In this document: positions 6,748-11,738 of the stretch, one piece after another
Position numbering within the stretch: position 1 is the first letter of the stretch
Layout of the letters: each line of letters opens with the position of its first letter
Assembly: GCA_964396785.1 (NCBI GenBank)
Contig: CAYNFU010000024.1
Coordinates: 1 to 11,738, forward strand
Reading direction: 5' to 3'
Origin: RBG-16-42-24 sp964396785
Lineage (GTDB): Bacteria > Patescibacteriota > Microgenomatia > UBA8517
Length of the DNA: 11,738 nucleotides
Notes under the pieces: model-generated
What the model was told of the DNA's origin: nothing
The model's database searches: none
What the model saw: only the letters and a program-made list of their open reading frames with translations
Program-made: the position numbers and the translations under genes

Positions 6748-6790
6748 AAAAACAATCTATATCTGATTGCTTTAGGTTTTCACCCTAAAG
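6748..6790 (-). terminator. Possible tandem-hairpin terminator upstream of ligase 2
   Basis: Reading the minus strand, CTTTAGG-(7)-CCTAAAG (6790-6770) is followed by CAATC-(7)-GATTG (6769-6753) and then TTTTT (6752-6748). The first stem has 7 perfect pairs and contains the stop codon of tail copy A; the second is a weak 5-pair stem directly before the T run. This could end transcripts from the 123-residue gene before the ligases. Confidence 0.4.
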
Positions 6791-6918
6791 AAGAAATCAA
6801 ATTGTGGGACGGTGAAAAGACTATCCCAACAGAAAGTCCCATCGATGAATTTTAACATTTTGAAATAGTCTGTGCTCGTCGGCAAGTAGGTTCTGAAGTC
6901 AACCTTTAAGATCAAAAC
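6772..6918 (-). pseudogene. Orphan C-terminal tail segment, copy A
   Basis: A 48-codon open stretch plus TAA, following a TAG in the same frame. It contains V-D-F-R-T-Y-L-P, then D-Y-F-K-M-L-K-F-I-D-G-T-F-C-W-D-S, then T-V-P-Q-F-D-F-F-F-R-V-K, and aligns without gaps to copies B and C over the W-D-S and P-Q-F core. On the plus strand 6801-6837 matches 8451-8487 at 29 of 37 bases by eye. An internal ATG at 6858 could give 28 residues, but no ribosome site precedes it. The D-F-x-x-Y-L ... Y-F ... G-T-x-x-W spacing recalls the DUF2442 family; that resemblance is by eye only. The stretch after the 123-residue gene seems to lead into this segment through frame changes. Confidence 0.55.
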
Positions 6919-6996
6919 CTATGGAATGACAGGGTGACTGTTGATCAAAAATGGTAATAGGTATTAAATCAGAGTCTTCTTTACCCGGGATATCTT

Positions 6997-7368
6997 CTAG
7001 TTGAAAAAAATAAAGCCGGGTTCAACATGGGGCACAGAACCATCATTTTGACAACGGAGAACATAAATTGGTTCTCTTGATTCAGGATCTATAAAGAAAC
7101 CACTTATACTCGTAATCTCGTAAGGCTCAACAGCATAATCATCATCGTCTGAATCATCATGATAATATCCTACAATAAGGGGTTTTGGTTTTGACCAACC
7201 ATCTTTTTGAACAAGAATTCGCGGTTGACTCTCTACTGGGGTCGCTTCAAACGTTACATGCCCTCCATCTTGTAATAATTTAGCAGGGAGATATAAGTCG
7301 AATCCCCTTCCTGGAAATTTATACGTTTCAATAAAAACTGTAAGTATATCTCGATCTAATTCAGTCAT
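6997..7368 (-). CDS. Unrecognised acidic protein of 123 residues
   Basis: Not recognised. It has no signal peptide or membrane segment. The middle carries a very acidic stretch, D-D-S-D-D-D-D (about 71-77). The surroundings are beta-rich with few charged helices. The C-terminus reads G-F-I-F-F-N and ends in TAG next to a run of seven A (7004-7010 on the plus strand). A one-base shift at that run opens another frame for 37 codons (L-E-D-I-P-G-K-E-D-S-D, then G-F-D-L-K-G), ending shortly before tail copy A. The gene may therefore originally have been longer, with A as its C-terminus. A good promoter lies at 7401-7429. It starts at ATG with a weak GAAG upstream. Confidence 0.6.
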   Translation of the reverse strand: MTELDRDILTVFIETYKFPGRGFDLYLPAKLLQDGGHVTFEATPVESQPRILVQKDGWSKPKPLIVGYYHDDSDDDDYAVEPYEITSISGFFIDPESREPIYVLRCQNDGSVPHVEPGFIFFN

Positions 7369-7400
7369 TTATCTTCAACTCTGAATAATATATTAAAAGA

Positions 7401-7429
7401 CTTATACCACGGACATTTTTCAAAGTCAA
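7401..7429 (-). promoter_or_regulatory. Sigma-70-type promoter of the 123-residue gene
   Basis: On the minus strand, TTGACT (7429-7424), a 17-base spacer and TATAAG (7406-7401), each one mismatch from consensus. It ends 32 bases before the ATG at 7368. This is the best two-box promoter in the window. It sits directly after the stop of tail copy D. Confidence 0.65.
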
Positions 7430-7431
7430 AA

Positions 7432-7545
7432 TTAATGCATCCTTATTTGTATAGTTTCGTTATTTGGAATGATTATTCTCCCCAATTCACTTTCTCGAAG
7501 ATCTCTTTCTATACTTATTTTCGGAAGGACTACCTTGAAATAACT
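7432..7545 (-). pseudogene. Tail segment, copy D, out of frame with the 263-residue gene
   Basis: A 37-codon open stretch plus TAA with no start codon, overlapping the last 20 codons of the 263-residue gene in a different frame and running 55 bases past it. It encodes S-Y-F-K-V-V-L-P-K, then I-E-R-D, then S-E-L-G-R-I-I-I-P. This matches copy C (Y-F-K-F-K-L-P-K, I-E-R-D, G-R-I) and copy B (R-D-E-L-G-R-I-V). E-L-G-R-I is written GAA TTG GGG AGA ATA here and GAA CTG GGA AGG ATA in copy B, so differences are synonymous. The segment is most simply the original C-terminus of the 263-residue protein, separated from it by a small indel near 7543-7552. Confidence 0.6.
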
Positions 7546-8278
7546 TTATTTGAGGTGCATTTGCAACAATAACAGCATGGAGTAACTCTGGATCCATCCC
7601 GATATCTGAAGCCCTTATTCTAAAACCTTCATCGTTTGGAGATAGTCTTCCAATATTAAAGGTTTGTGACGTATCCAACCCACCATAACTTTCTTTAATA
7701 TCACAGAGCATACCACCGGAATAAGGAACATATGCCAATAAGACTTCTCTATCATTTCCTGTCAATCTTCCCGTCTCTCTATCTGTTTCTACATCCACGA
7801 TACATTTATCAGTAACATCAACAACTTTTACTTCAAAAAGTTCATCTCCAGTCTGGGAATCATAGAACATACTCTTTTTTCCTTCTAAATCAGGTCTGGG
7901 CTTCCCAAACATTATTTCTTTTGCTAGTTTTTGAAGTTGTTTGGCAACTTCTGCCGAATCCGTCTCTTGGCTTGGTCTTAATACTTCAAAATAAGCCCTA
8001 CCTAGTTTTTTACATATTGGAGATCCACACTGCACCATATGAATTCCCAACTCTGCATCTGTTAACATCGTACCCTCATTTCTTACATAAAATCTGTTGG
8101 CCATTTCAAAAAAACCTTTAACATTATCCCAACAACCAATTTCTGTTCTAATCGTTCTCTCTTTTACTCCTTCACTTACAAGGCCAAGCCCATACATTAT
8201 TTGCTCGCTTGTTCTTCCAGCTTGAAACATGCCTTGTAAAATTTCATACGGAGTTTGTCCAGCCCTTTCTTCTGACAT
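7487..8278 (-). CDS. Unrecognised cytoplasmic protein of 263 residues, C-terminus probably frameshifted
   Basis: Not recognised. No signal peptide or membrane segment. The N-terminal half is helical with a Cys pair region (Q-C-G-S-P-I-C-K-K-L-G, about 83-93); the C-terminal half is beta-rich (F-E-V-K-V-V-D-V, L-L-A-Y-V-P-Y). The last residues, S-P-S-E-N-K-Y-R-K-R-S-S-R-K, are basic and unlike the rest. Before them comes A-P-Q-I-K, resembling P-Q-F-x-F of the shared tail, and the other frame then continues the tail as Y-F-K-V-V-L-P-K. A two-base loss in the A run of ATAAAG would restore exactly the tail length. The true protein may thus be about 285 residues. Start ATG at 8278, with TATAAT 9 bases before it. 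Confidence 0.65.
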   Translation of the reverse strand: MSEERAGQTPYEILQGMFQAGRTSEQIMYGLGLVSEGVKERTIRTEIGCWDNVKGFFEMANRFYVRNEGTMLTDAELGIHMVQCGSPICKKLGRAYFEVLRPSQETDSAEVAKQLQKLAKEIMFGKPRPDLEGKKSMFYDSQTGDELFEVKVVDVTDKCIVDVETDRETGRLTGNDREVLLAYVPYSGGMLCDIKESYGGLDTSQTFNIGRLSPNDEGFRIRASDIGMDPELLHAVIVANAPQIKLFQGSPSENKYRKRSSRK

Positions 8279-8287
8279 AATGTGTGA

Positions 8288-8293
8288 ATTATA
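8288..8293 (-). promoter_or_regulatory. -10 box of the 263-residue gene, probably leaderless
   Basis: The minus strand reads TATAAT, 9 bases before the ATG at 8278. A start of transcription about 7 bases downstream leaves almost no leader, and there is no Shine-Dalgarno. The -35 region is poor (ATGAAT at 17 bases). Confidence 0.5.
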
Positions 8294-8328
8294 CCTTATA
8301 GTTATGCTAAATTCATATATAAAACAAT

Positions 8329-8496
8329 TTAAAGTCCGAAATAGTTTGTTTGAATCGGTGGGGTATAAACTATCCTTCCCAGTTCATCTCTTTGAAGTAT
8401 CGACCTTGCCTTTCCGGGTGGCGGGAGCTTGAAGTTAAATTTAAATTCAAATTGTGGAATAGTGTAATTACTATCCCAACTGAGAGTGACATTACT
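8329..8496 (-). pseudogene. Tail segment, copy B, in frame after stops
   Basis: A 55-codon open stretch plus TAA with no start codon. It reads V-T-L-S-W-D-S-N-Y-T-I-P-Q-F-E-F, then F-N-F-K-L-P-P-P, then L-Q-R-D-E-L-G-R-I-V-Y, and ends N-Y-F-G-L. It is the most complete of the four tail copies. It continues the frame of the 71-codon gene upstream, separated only by TAG (8509-8511), three codons and TAA (8497-8499). The resemblance to copies A and C extends upstream across that TAA, since the Lys codon seven places before W-D-S aligns in A. This argues that the stop lies inside a formerly coding region. Confidence 0.6.
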
Positions 8497-8508
8497 TTAT
8501 TTTACCAC

Positions 8509-8724
8509 CTAAGGAAGAAATGGTTCCTTTGGCCCGTGCCTCATAAAACCTTTAATATGTGGAATTGGATCTAAGGCCTTTGGTAATTCATATCCCAGCC
8601 CAACTTCGTCCCTACGAGTTAAATTTCCATTCTCAAACACAGCACGCCCCTGCAATCGCTCAAACCCGACTTCGCAAGTCCATTTAGCTAACCTGCCTTT
8701 ATCGTAAGAGAAACTCAAATCCAT
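8509..8724 (-). CDS. Unrecognised protein of 71 residues, possibly part of a broken larger gene
   Basis: Not recognised. A 71-residue frame with mixed charge, no membrane segment, and a Pro/Gly-rich end (G-P-K-E-P-F-L-P). Its ATG directly follows the TAG of the 164-residue gene in the same frame, with no base between and no Shine-Dalgarno. After its own TAG the frame runs on into tail copy B. It may be translated by reinitiation as a separate small protein, or it may be the middle piece of one decayed gene spanning 8329-9219. Confidence 0.45.
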   Translation of the reverse strand: MDLSFSYDKGRLAKWTCEVGFERLQGRAVFENGNLTRRDEVGLGYELPKALDPIPHIKGFMRHGPKEPFLP

Positions 8725-9219
8725 CTATTGGGTCAATTGTCTAGTAAGTGCTGGATCGTCAAGTCCCGATACTGGAAAAAGGACTCCTGGGCGGGTTACT
8801 TTACCCATTCTGTCGATTTTCCCATTGGGTATTGCCACCATCTCATAGAGAATATCCGACTGACCCAAGCGCCATCCTAATGATACTGCCACCAACTTGT
8901 TAAAGGCTCTGAATTGGTAGAAGAGTCGGCCAATAGCAGGATGGTCAGGGTTATCTGTTAATGTTTGCGAGAGTTCAAGGACAGAAACACTACCGAAAGC
9001 ACTATTAAGATAATGCTCTGTGTTCCAGACGTATAAAGCCTCTACGTTTCCCTCATCTCCCACTGTGAGTTCGCTAATTGGAGTATTTCTTAAAACATTG
9101 GGGGTAAGATCGTACCTTTGCCTCACCCTACTGTGCCAGGAAGTTAACCATTGAACCGTCTCGTTAAGAGCTTCCTCCCCACTTCGAAATTCTACTTGTG
9201 AACCCTCTTTTGGCGCCAT
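8725..9219 (-). CDS. Unrecognised protein of 164 residues
   Basis: Not recognised. No signal peptide or membrane segment. The N-terminal part looks helical with W-L-T-S-W-H-S-R-V-R-Q-R-Y (about 24-36); later come Y-V-W-N-T-E-H-Y-L-N (about 63-72) and an F-Y-Q-F-R-A-F-N-K-L (about 100-109) aromatic stretch. The end, A-L-T-R-Q-L-T-Q, is followed at once by TAG and the ATG of the next frame. A -10 box lies 8 bases before its ATG, so it heads its own transcript, 41 bases after the envelope-gene operon ends. It could be the N-terminal part of a larger gene now split by stops. Confidence 0.55.
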   Translation of the reverse strand: MAPKEGSQVEFRSGEEALNETVQWLTSWHSRVRQRYDLTPNVLRNTPISELTVGDEGNVEALYVWNTEHYLNSAFGSVSVLELSQTLTDNPDHPAIGRLFYQFRAFNKLVAVSLGWRLGQSDILYEMVAIPNGKIDRMGKVTRPGVLFPVSGLDDPALTRQLTQ

Positions 9220-9227
9220 GAAGGGAG

Positions 9228-9257
9228 ATTGTACATTTCCTTACCGAAAAACACCAA
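9228..9257 (-). promoter_or_regulatory. Promoter of the 164-residue gene, probably leaderless
   Basis: On the minus strand, TTGGTG (9257-9252), an 18-base spacer and TACAAT (9233-9228, five of six matches). The -10 box ends 8 bases before the ATG at 9219, the same spacing as for the C39-like gene. No Shine-Dalgarno is present. Confidence 0.45.
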
Positions 9258-9260
9258 TTA

Positions 9261-9737
9261 TTACTCTTGGAAATTGACGTCGAAGTTTAAGGTGGGTGGA
9301 GTTAGAGATTTTTCTTCAATGTCTCCTTTATTTATTTCCTCCTCAAGGACCTTTGTGTCTGCCTCCATTTTAAGTACGGCCTCATCCGTTGCATAGCGGG
9401 AGGCTTTTCTCTCCACTATAGTGGTTACAGCTTTTTCTCCTTCTTTCACTTCTTCTTCGGGCTTTAAGATCCTTCCTTTAAGATAAGAGACAACAAAGAC
9501 GGCAATTATAAGAATAAAAAAGACTGCGGCAAGGGCTGTCACAATAGTTTTTGTCCTTGTCGAAATCCCAGAAGCCGAAACTATGCTTTGGGTTTGGGTA
9601 GCATTCGGAGTTCGGGTAAAAAGTTTGTCTTTGATATTAAGAAGGGCTCTAACCATCCGGTCCATAGATTCGGTTAGGACAGAAAAAAAGCTCTTTCCGG
9701 GTGTAGGAGTTTCTTTTGCTGGTAAATTTTGGTCCAT
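9261..9737 (-). CDS. Single-pass membrane protein, unknown function
   Basis: A 158-residue protein with one membrane segment at about 64-86 (I-V-T-A-L-A-A-V-F-F-I-L-I-I-A-V), an N-terminal part rich in Thr, Ser and Pro, and a charged C-terminal part with a helical, probably coiled region (about 92-143). R-T-K precedes the segment and K-G-R follows it. There is no family motif I recognise. The C-terminus, P-P-T-L-N-F-D-V-N-F, alternates hydrophobic residues like the shared tail core nearby, possibly by chance. The ATG at 9737 is 1 base after the TAA of the upstream secreted-protein gene (TAATATG), so the two are translationally coupled; a TTG at 9749 is rejected. It is last in the cysS-led operon and probably acts with its two neighbours at the envelope. 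Confidence 0.7.
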   Translation of the reverse strand: MDQNLPAKETPTPGKSFFSVLTESMDRMVRALLNIKDKLFTRTPNATQTQSIVSASGISTRTKTIVTALAAVFFILIIAVFVVSYLKGRILKPEEEVKEGEKAVTTIVERKASRYATDEAVLKMEADTKVLEEEINKGDIEEKSLTPPTLNFDVNFQE

Positions 9738-9738
9738 A

Positions 9739-10551
9739 TTAATCTTCAAATTTTATTTCGGTAATTATTTCTGCCAAGAATGAATTTGCTTCTTTTAAGT
9801 ATTGATATGCCTCTTTGAGTTTAAAAAGGGCTTGGTTATAGGAAGAGCTTATACTCGTTCCAGAGCCCAATTTCGTAATAATTTCATAAGCTTCGGCCTC
9901 TTTCTCCCTACTTCTGGTTATTTTTTCTTCGGTATCTAAAATCCATCTCTCAAGAAGCTGTGTGTCTTTATCACCATTCACCTTAATTTCAGCAATTTTT
10001 TGCTTTAATGAGGCAAGAATTGCCTCCTGTCTTTCGCGCACATAGATTACTTTACCACCAGAAGTTCCCACCAAAGTCTCGTAAAAAAGTGGGATATCGG
10101 CCTTAAATCTTCCTTCAGCCTTTTTGCTGTCACCAACTAAATCATCCAACGTCCCGGCTGAAGGGAGTGAGTCAGAATGGTCAATATGCCAGGTAACCTC
10201 TTGGTCAATCTTCGCAAAAAGTACTTCTTTTTTAGCCCCGTCAGCGCCTGGCGTTTCATCGAGTTTTTTCCTTACCGCGGTAAGATAAGTTTCGACAGTA
10301 GAATCTCTTGCCTTAAGCATTGCAAGGGTTGCGTTATATGCGTTTTCTTGAGACTTTAAGGTCTTAAACTGCAAATATTGAGAACGATAAAGTTCATAAT
10401 CAAGGTTTGCTTTTCTATATATGTCAAAATTGAAAATGTAATCCGCATAAGCCCTTTGGAAATTAAATTCTTCCGAACCCGGAGTTTGGGCATAAGCCGG
10501 TGAAACAAGAAAAAATAAAAAGAAGACAATACTTAAAGGAAGAAATCTCAT
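9739..10551 (-). CDS. Secreted, mostly helical protein of unknown function
   Basis: A 270-residue protein with a clear signal peptide: Arg2, a hydrophobic core to about residue 16 and A-Y-A before Gln22, a good signal peptidase I site. The mature part is nearly all helical and rich in Lys, Glu, Ala, Tyr and Leu, with coiled-coil potential at about 45-100 and 190-265. No catalytic motif or Cys is seen in the mature part. It has no later membrane segment, so it should be released or held by its neighbours. The start at ATG 10551 places the signal peptide correctly; a GTG at 10587 would add 12 residues in front of it. It overlaps no gene and is coupled to the membrane protein downstream. Confidence 0.72.
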   Translation of the reverse strand: MRFLPLSIVFFLFFLVSPAYAQTPGSEEFNFQRAYADYIFNFDIYRKANLDYELYRSQYLQFKTLKSQENAYNATLAMLKARDSTVETYLTAVRKKLDETPGADGAKKEVLFAKIDQEVTWHIDHSDSLPSAGTLDDLVGDSKKAEGRFKADIPLFYETLVGTSGGKVIYVRERQEAILASLKQKIAEIKVNGDKDTQLLERWILDTEEKITRSREKEAEAYEIITKLGSGTSISSSYNQALFKLKEAYQYLKEANSFLAEIITEIKFED

Positions 10552-10616
10552 ACCATTACATTTTACACGAGTATTAGCCCTCTTCACAGATTTTGAATAC
10601 TGGAAAGTGTAACCAG

Positions 10617-11255
10617 CTAGTAAGTTACCTTAATTCTTCCACTCGAAAAAGTTACATCGTAGCCAGTTAGAGACTTTAGTTGGAGTCTATACAAGTTTCT
10701 CCCGGACCAAAGGCTCATGTAACCCGAAGAGACGTTGGTCGAAGTTATATTCCCTGTTGTAGAAATTTCGCTCCCGTCAACGGCATTCCCGTGGGTAACG
10801 TCAAAAAGTCTCGCAAACGCTTGACCGTTTCCATAGGCAACTTTAAGAGACGCCTCCCAAGAAACTTTGGCATTCTTTGAGTAATCGTTGGCAAGATCGA
10901 TGGAAACTTCGACTCCCGGCATATCTATCCAGGAAGTTGAGGTTGTTGATACCGGCCCGTCGAGCGGAATATAGACTGTTTGATTTTTTGTACTGGGAGA
11001 GGTTACCTGGGAAGCCGGTTTGGGAACCGCAGATATGGTGGCAATTGCCTCGGCGACTTTCCTATCAATCTCCTGCCTACACTCTTCCCCGCATCCCGCA
11101 ACTACCTCATCTACAGGGTTTTCAACTTCCTCAATTTTCGCATCCGAAATATTAATCGCGTCAACTTTTTTGTCGAGAGAATAAAAAAGGTAGTAGGAAC
11201 CGACAACGCCGAGAATTGCGAGGAAGCTTAATATTGGGGCAAGAAATTTCTGCAT
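10617..11255 (-). CDS. Membrane-anchored extracellular beta-rich protein, unknown function
   Basis: A 212-residue protein with an N-terminal anchor (about 5-26, followed by S-L-D-K-K), a short helical stalk with a Cys pair (G-C-G-E-E-C, Cys55 and Cys59), a Pro/Ser/Thr linker (about 76-108) and a beta-rich C-terminal domain (about 109-212) rich in Ser, Thr, Gly and Val. The domain composition resembles surface beta-sandwich domains, but I cannot name it. The Cys pair may form an extracellular disulfide or bind metal. Its ATG follows the cysS stop by 3 bases (TAAAAAATG), so it is read from the cysS transcript without its own promoter. It is followed after 65 bases by the secreted helical protein. 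Confidence 0.7.
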   Translation of the reverse strand: MQKFLAPILSFLAILGVVGSYYLFYSLDKKVDAINISDAKIEEVENPVDEVVAGCGEECRQEIDRKVAEAIATISAVPKPASQVTSPSTKNQTVYIPLDGPVSTTSTSWIDMPGVEVSIDLANDYSKNAKVSWEASLKVAYGNGQAFARLFDVTHGNAVDGSEISTTGNITSTNVSSGYMSLWSGRNLYRLQLKSLTGYDVTFSSGRIKVTY

Positions 11256-11258
11256 TTT

Positions 11259-11738
11259 TTAGGTTTTTTTTACCAGGGTGCCACCTTTTGAGTCCATTAA
11301 ATAAAAACCCTTCTCTTCTATTTTAATCCGGATTTTATCCGCATCCTCAAATTTCCCTTCAACCCTTAGTTTGTTTCTCTCATCGATTAATTTTTTCAAG
11401 TCTTCCGGAATTGCAAGCTTTGTAGTTGAAACCTTATTTAAAGAAAGCCCCAAAATTTCGTCGAAAGATAGCGCCAAATCGTACTTATCCTCAGCTGGAA
11501 TATTGCTTTTCAACATATCCCACATAATTGCAACTCCCCTCGGGGTATTAAGATCGTCGCTCACCGCTTCGATGAATGCGTACCTTACTTCTTCCATTTT
11601 GCCTTCTTTCTCTTTCGAGAGAACTGTCCTTTGTCTCGACTCTTTCAATGCAAGGAGTTGCGACCGGAGTTTGGTCAAGGCATTTTGTGCCGAAGTTAGG
11701 CTTTCCCAGGTAAAATTAAGGGTATCACGATAGTGGGC
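11259..11738 (-). CDS. cysS: Cysteinyl-tRNA synthetase, C-terminal part (5' end beyond window)
   Basis: The last 159 residues of cysteinyl-tRNA synthetase, which charges tRNA-Cys in the cytoplasm. The catalytic domain with H-I-G-H and K-M-S-K-S motifs lies outside the window. Visible family features are A-H-Y-R-D-T-L-N-F-T-W at the window edge, the helix with A-V-S-D-D-L-N-T-P (compare D-D-F-N-T-P), I-D-E-R-N-K-L-R (compare I-x-E-R-N), E-D-A-D-K-I-R and the terminal G-F-Y-L-M-D-S-K-G-G-T. The reading frame is open to position 11738, so the TTG at 11678 is internal and not a start. The C-terminus is complete and normal. It leads an apparent operon with three envelope-protein genes. Confidence 0.95.
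   Translation of the reverse strand, partial: AHYRDTLNFTWESLTSAQNALTKLRSQLLALKESRQRTVLSKEKEGKMEEVRYAFIEAVSDDLNTPRGVAIMWDMLKSNIPAEDKYDLALSFDEILGLSLNKVSTTKLAIPEDLKKLIDERNKLRVEGKFEDADKIRIKIEEKGFYLMDSKGGTLVKKT

Noticed and set aside
7440..8400. AbrB/MazE-like DNA-binding motif in the tail (D-E-L-G-R-I-V)
   Set aside because: Only the G-R-I-V/I-x-P core matches; the rest of the AbrB fold is missing and the segment ends too soon.
3300..8495. Similarity of the ychF start (S-V-G-I-V) to an alternative frame of tail copies A and B
   Set aside because: Only about 12 bases match, and that frame is not the one conserved between tail copies, so it is taken as chance.
3875..8500. Integron-like cassette array, with the repeats as attC sites
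   Set aside because: Genes on one strand separated by repeats fit at first sight, but the GTT...AAC ends are in the wrong order for attC (which runs RYYYAAC to GTTRRRY), the palindromes are short, and the repeats are conserved at codon level. No integrase is in the window.
3509..8727. Stop-codon reassignment explaining the internal TAG and TAA codons
   Set aside because: rpsR and the 123-residue gene end in TAG, while ssb, rpsF and cysS end in TAA at normal protein ends. TGA also ends ychF and the C39-like gene, so the UGA-glycine code of some CPR groups does not apply.
10877..11155. Plus-strand open frame of 92 codons opposite the anchored beta-rich protein
   Set aside because: It lies entirely inside a well-supported minus-strand gene with anchor and coupling to cysS, and its translation has no recognisable features. 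Other plus-strand frames in the window are the same kind of shadow, except the C39-like gene.

Overview
The window looks like part of a small, streamlined bacterial genome. The best guess is a Candidate Phyla Radiation (Patescibacteria) lineage, possibly Microgenomates. This is inferred from four things: very tight gene packing, few Shine-Dalgarno sequences, rpsF-ssb-rpsR with no rplI (L9) after it, and single-copy housekeeping genes set among unrecognisable membrane and secreted proteins. All three stop codons end recognisable genes (rpsR and the 123-residue gene TAG; ychF and the C39-like gene TGA; ssb, rpsF and cysS TAA), so the standard bacterial code applies. No rRNA, tRNA, CRISPR or transposase gene was seen, and no gene-free stretch exceeds 300 bases.

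Left block (16-3853, minus strand): one operon reading from a GNAT acetyltransferase broken by an in-frame stop, through ychF (joined to it by an ATGA overlap), rpsF, ssb and rpsR, to a membrane-anchored S41/CtpA-type protease. YchF lacks the helical hairpin usually found in its GTPase domain.

Middle accessory block (about 3854-9219): a plus-strand, papain-like C39-family protein runs tail to tail, with no bases between, into two tandem minus-strand ATP-grasp ligases of the D-Ala-D-Ala ligase fold. The first keeps most Ddl motifs but is altered at two active-site-closing positions. The second has lost the substrate-side motifs. Upstream of them lie unrecognised minus-strand genes of 123, 263, 71 and 164 codons. 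Between these genes, and in front of the GNAT, are four diverged copies of one C-terminal-like coding segment (core pattern W-D-S-x-Y-T-x-P-Q-F-x-F-x-F-K-F-K-L-P, then R-D-x-x-G-R-I). Each copy lacks a start codon and is cut off from the gene before it by a frameshift or stop. Several genes here have a consensus -10 box only 8-9 bases before the ATG, which suggests leaderless mRNAs.

Right block (9261-11738, minus strand): the 3' end of cysS, followed almost without gaps by three envelope-type proteins: a membrane-anchored beta-rich protein, a secreted helical protein and a single-pass membrane protein. They probably form one operon with cysS.

Functionally, the flanks are conserved housekeeping and envelope genes. 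The centre is a variable island with a possible peptide- or cell-wall-modifying module (two ligases, a C39-like protein, a GNAT) and a decaying or recoded family of proteins sharing one tail.
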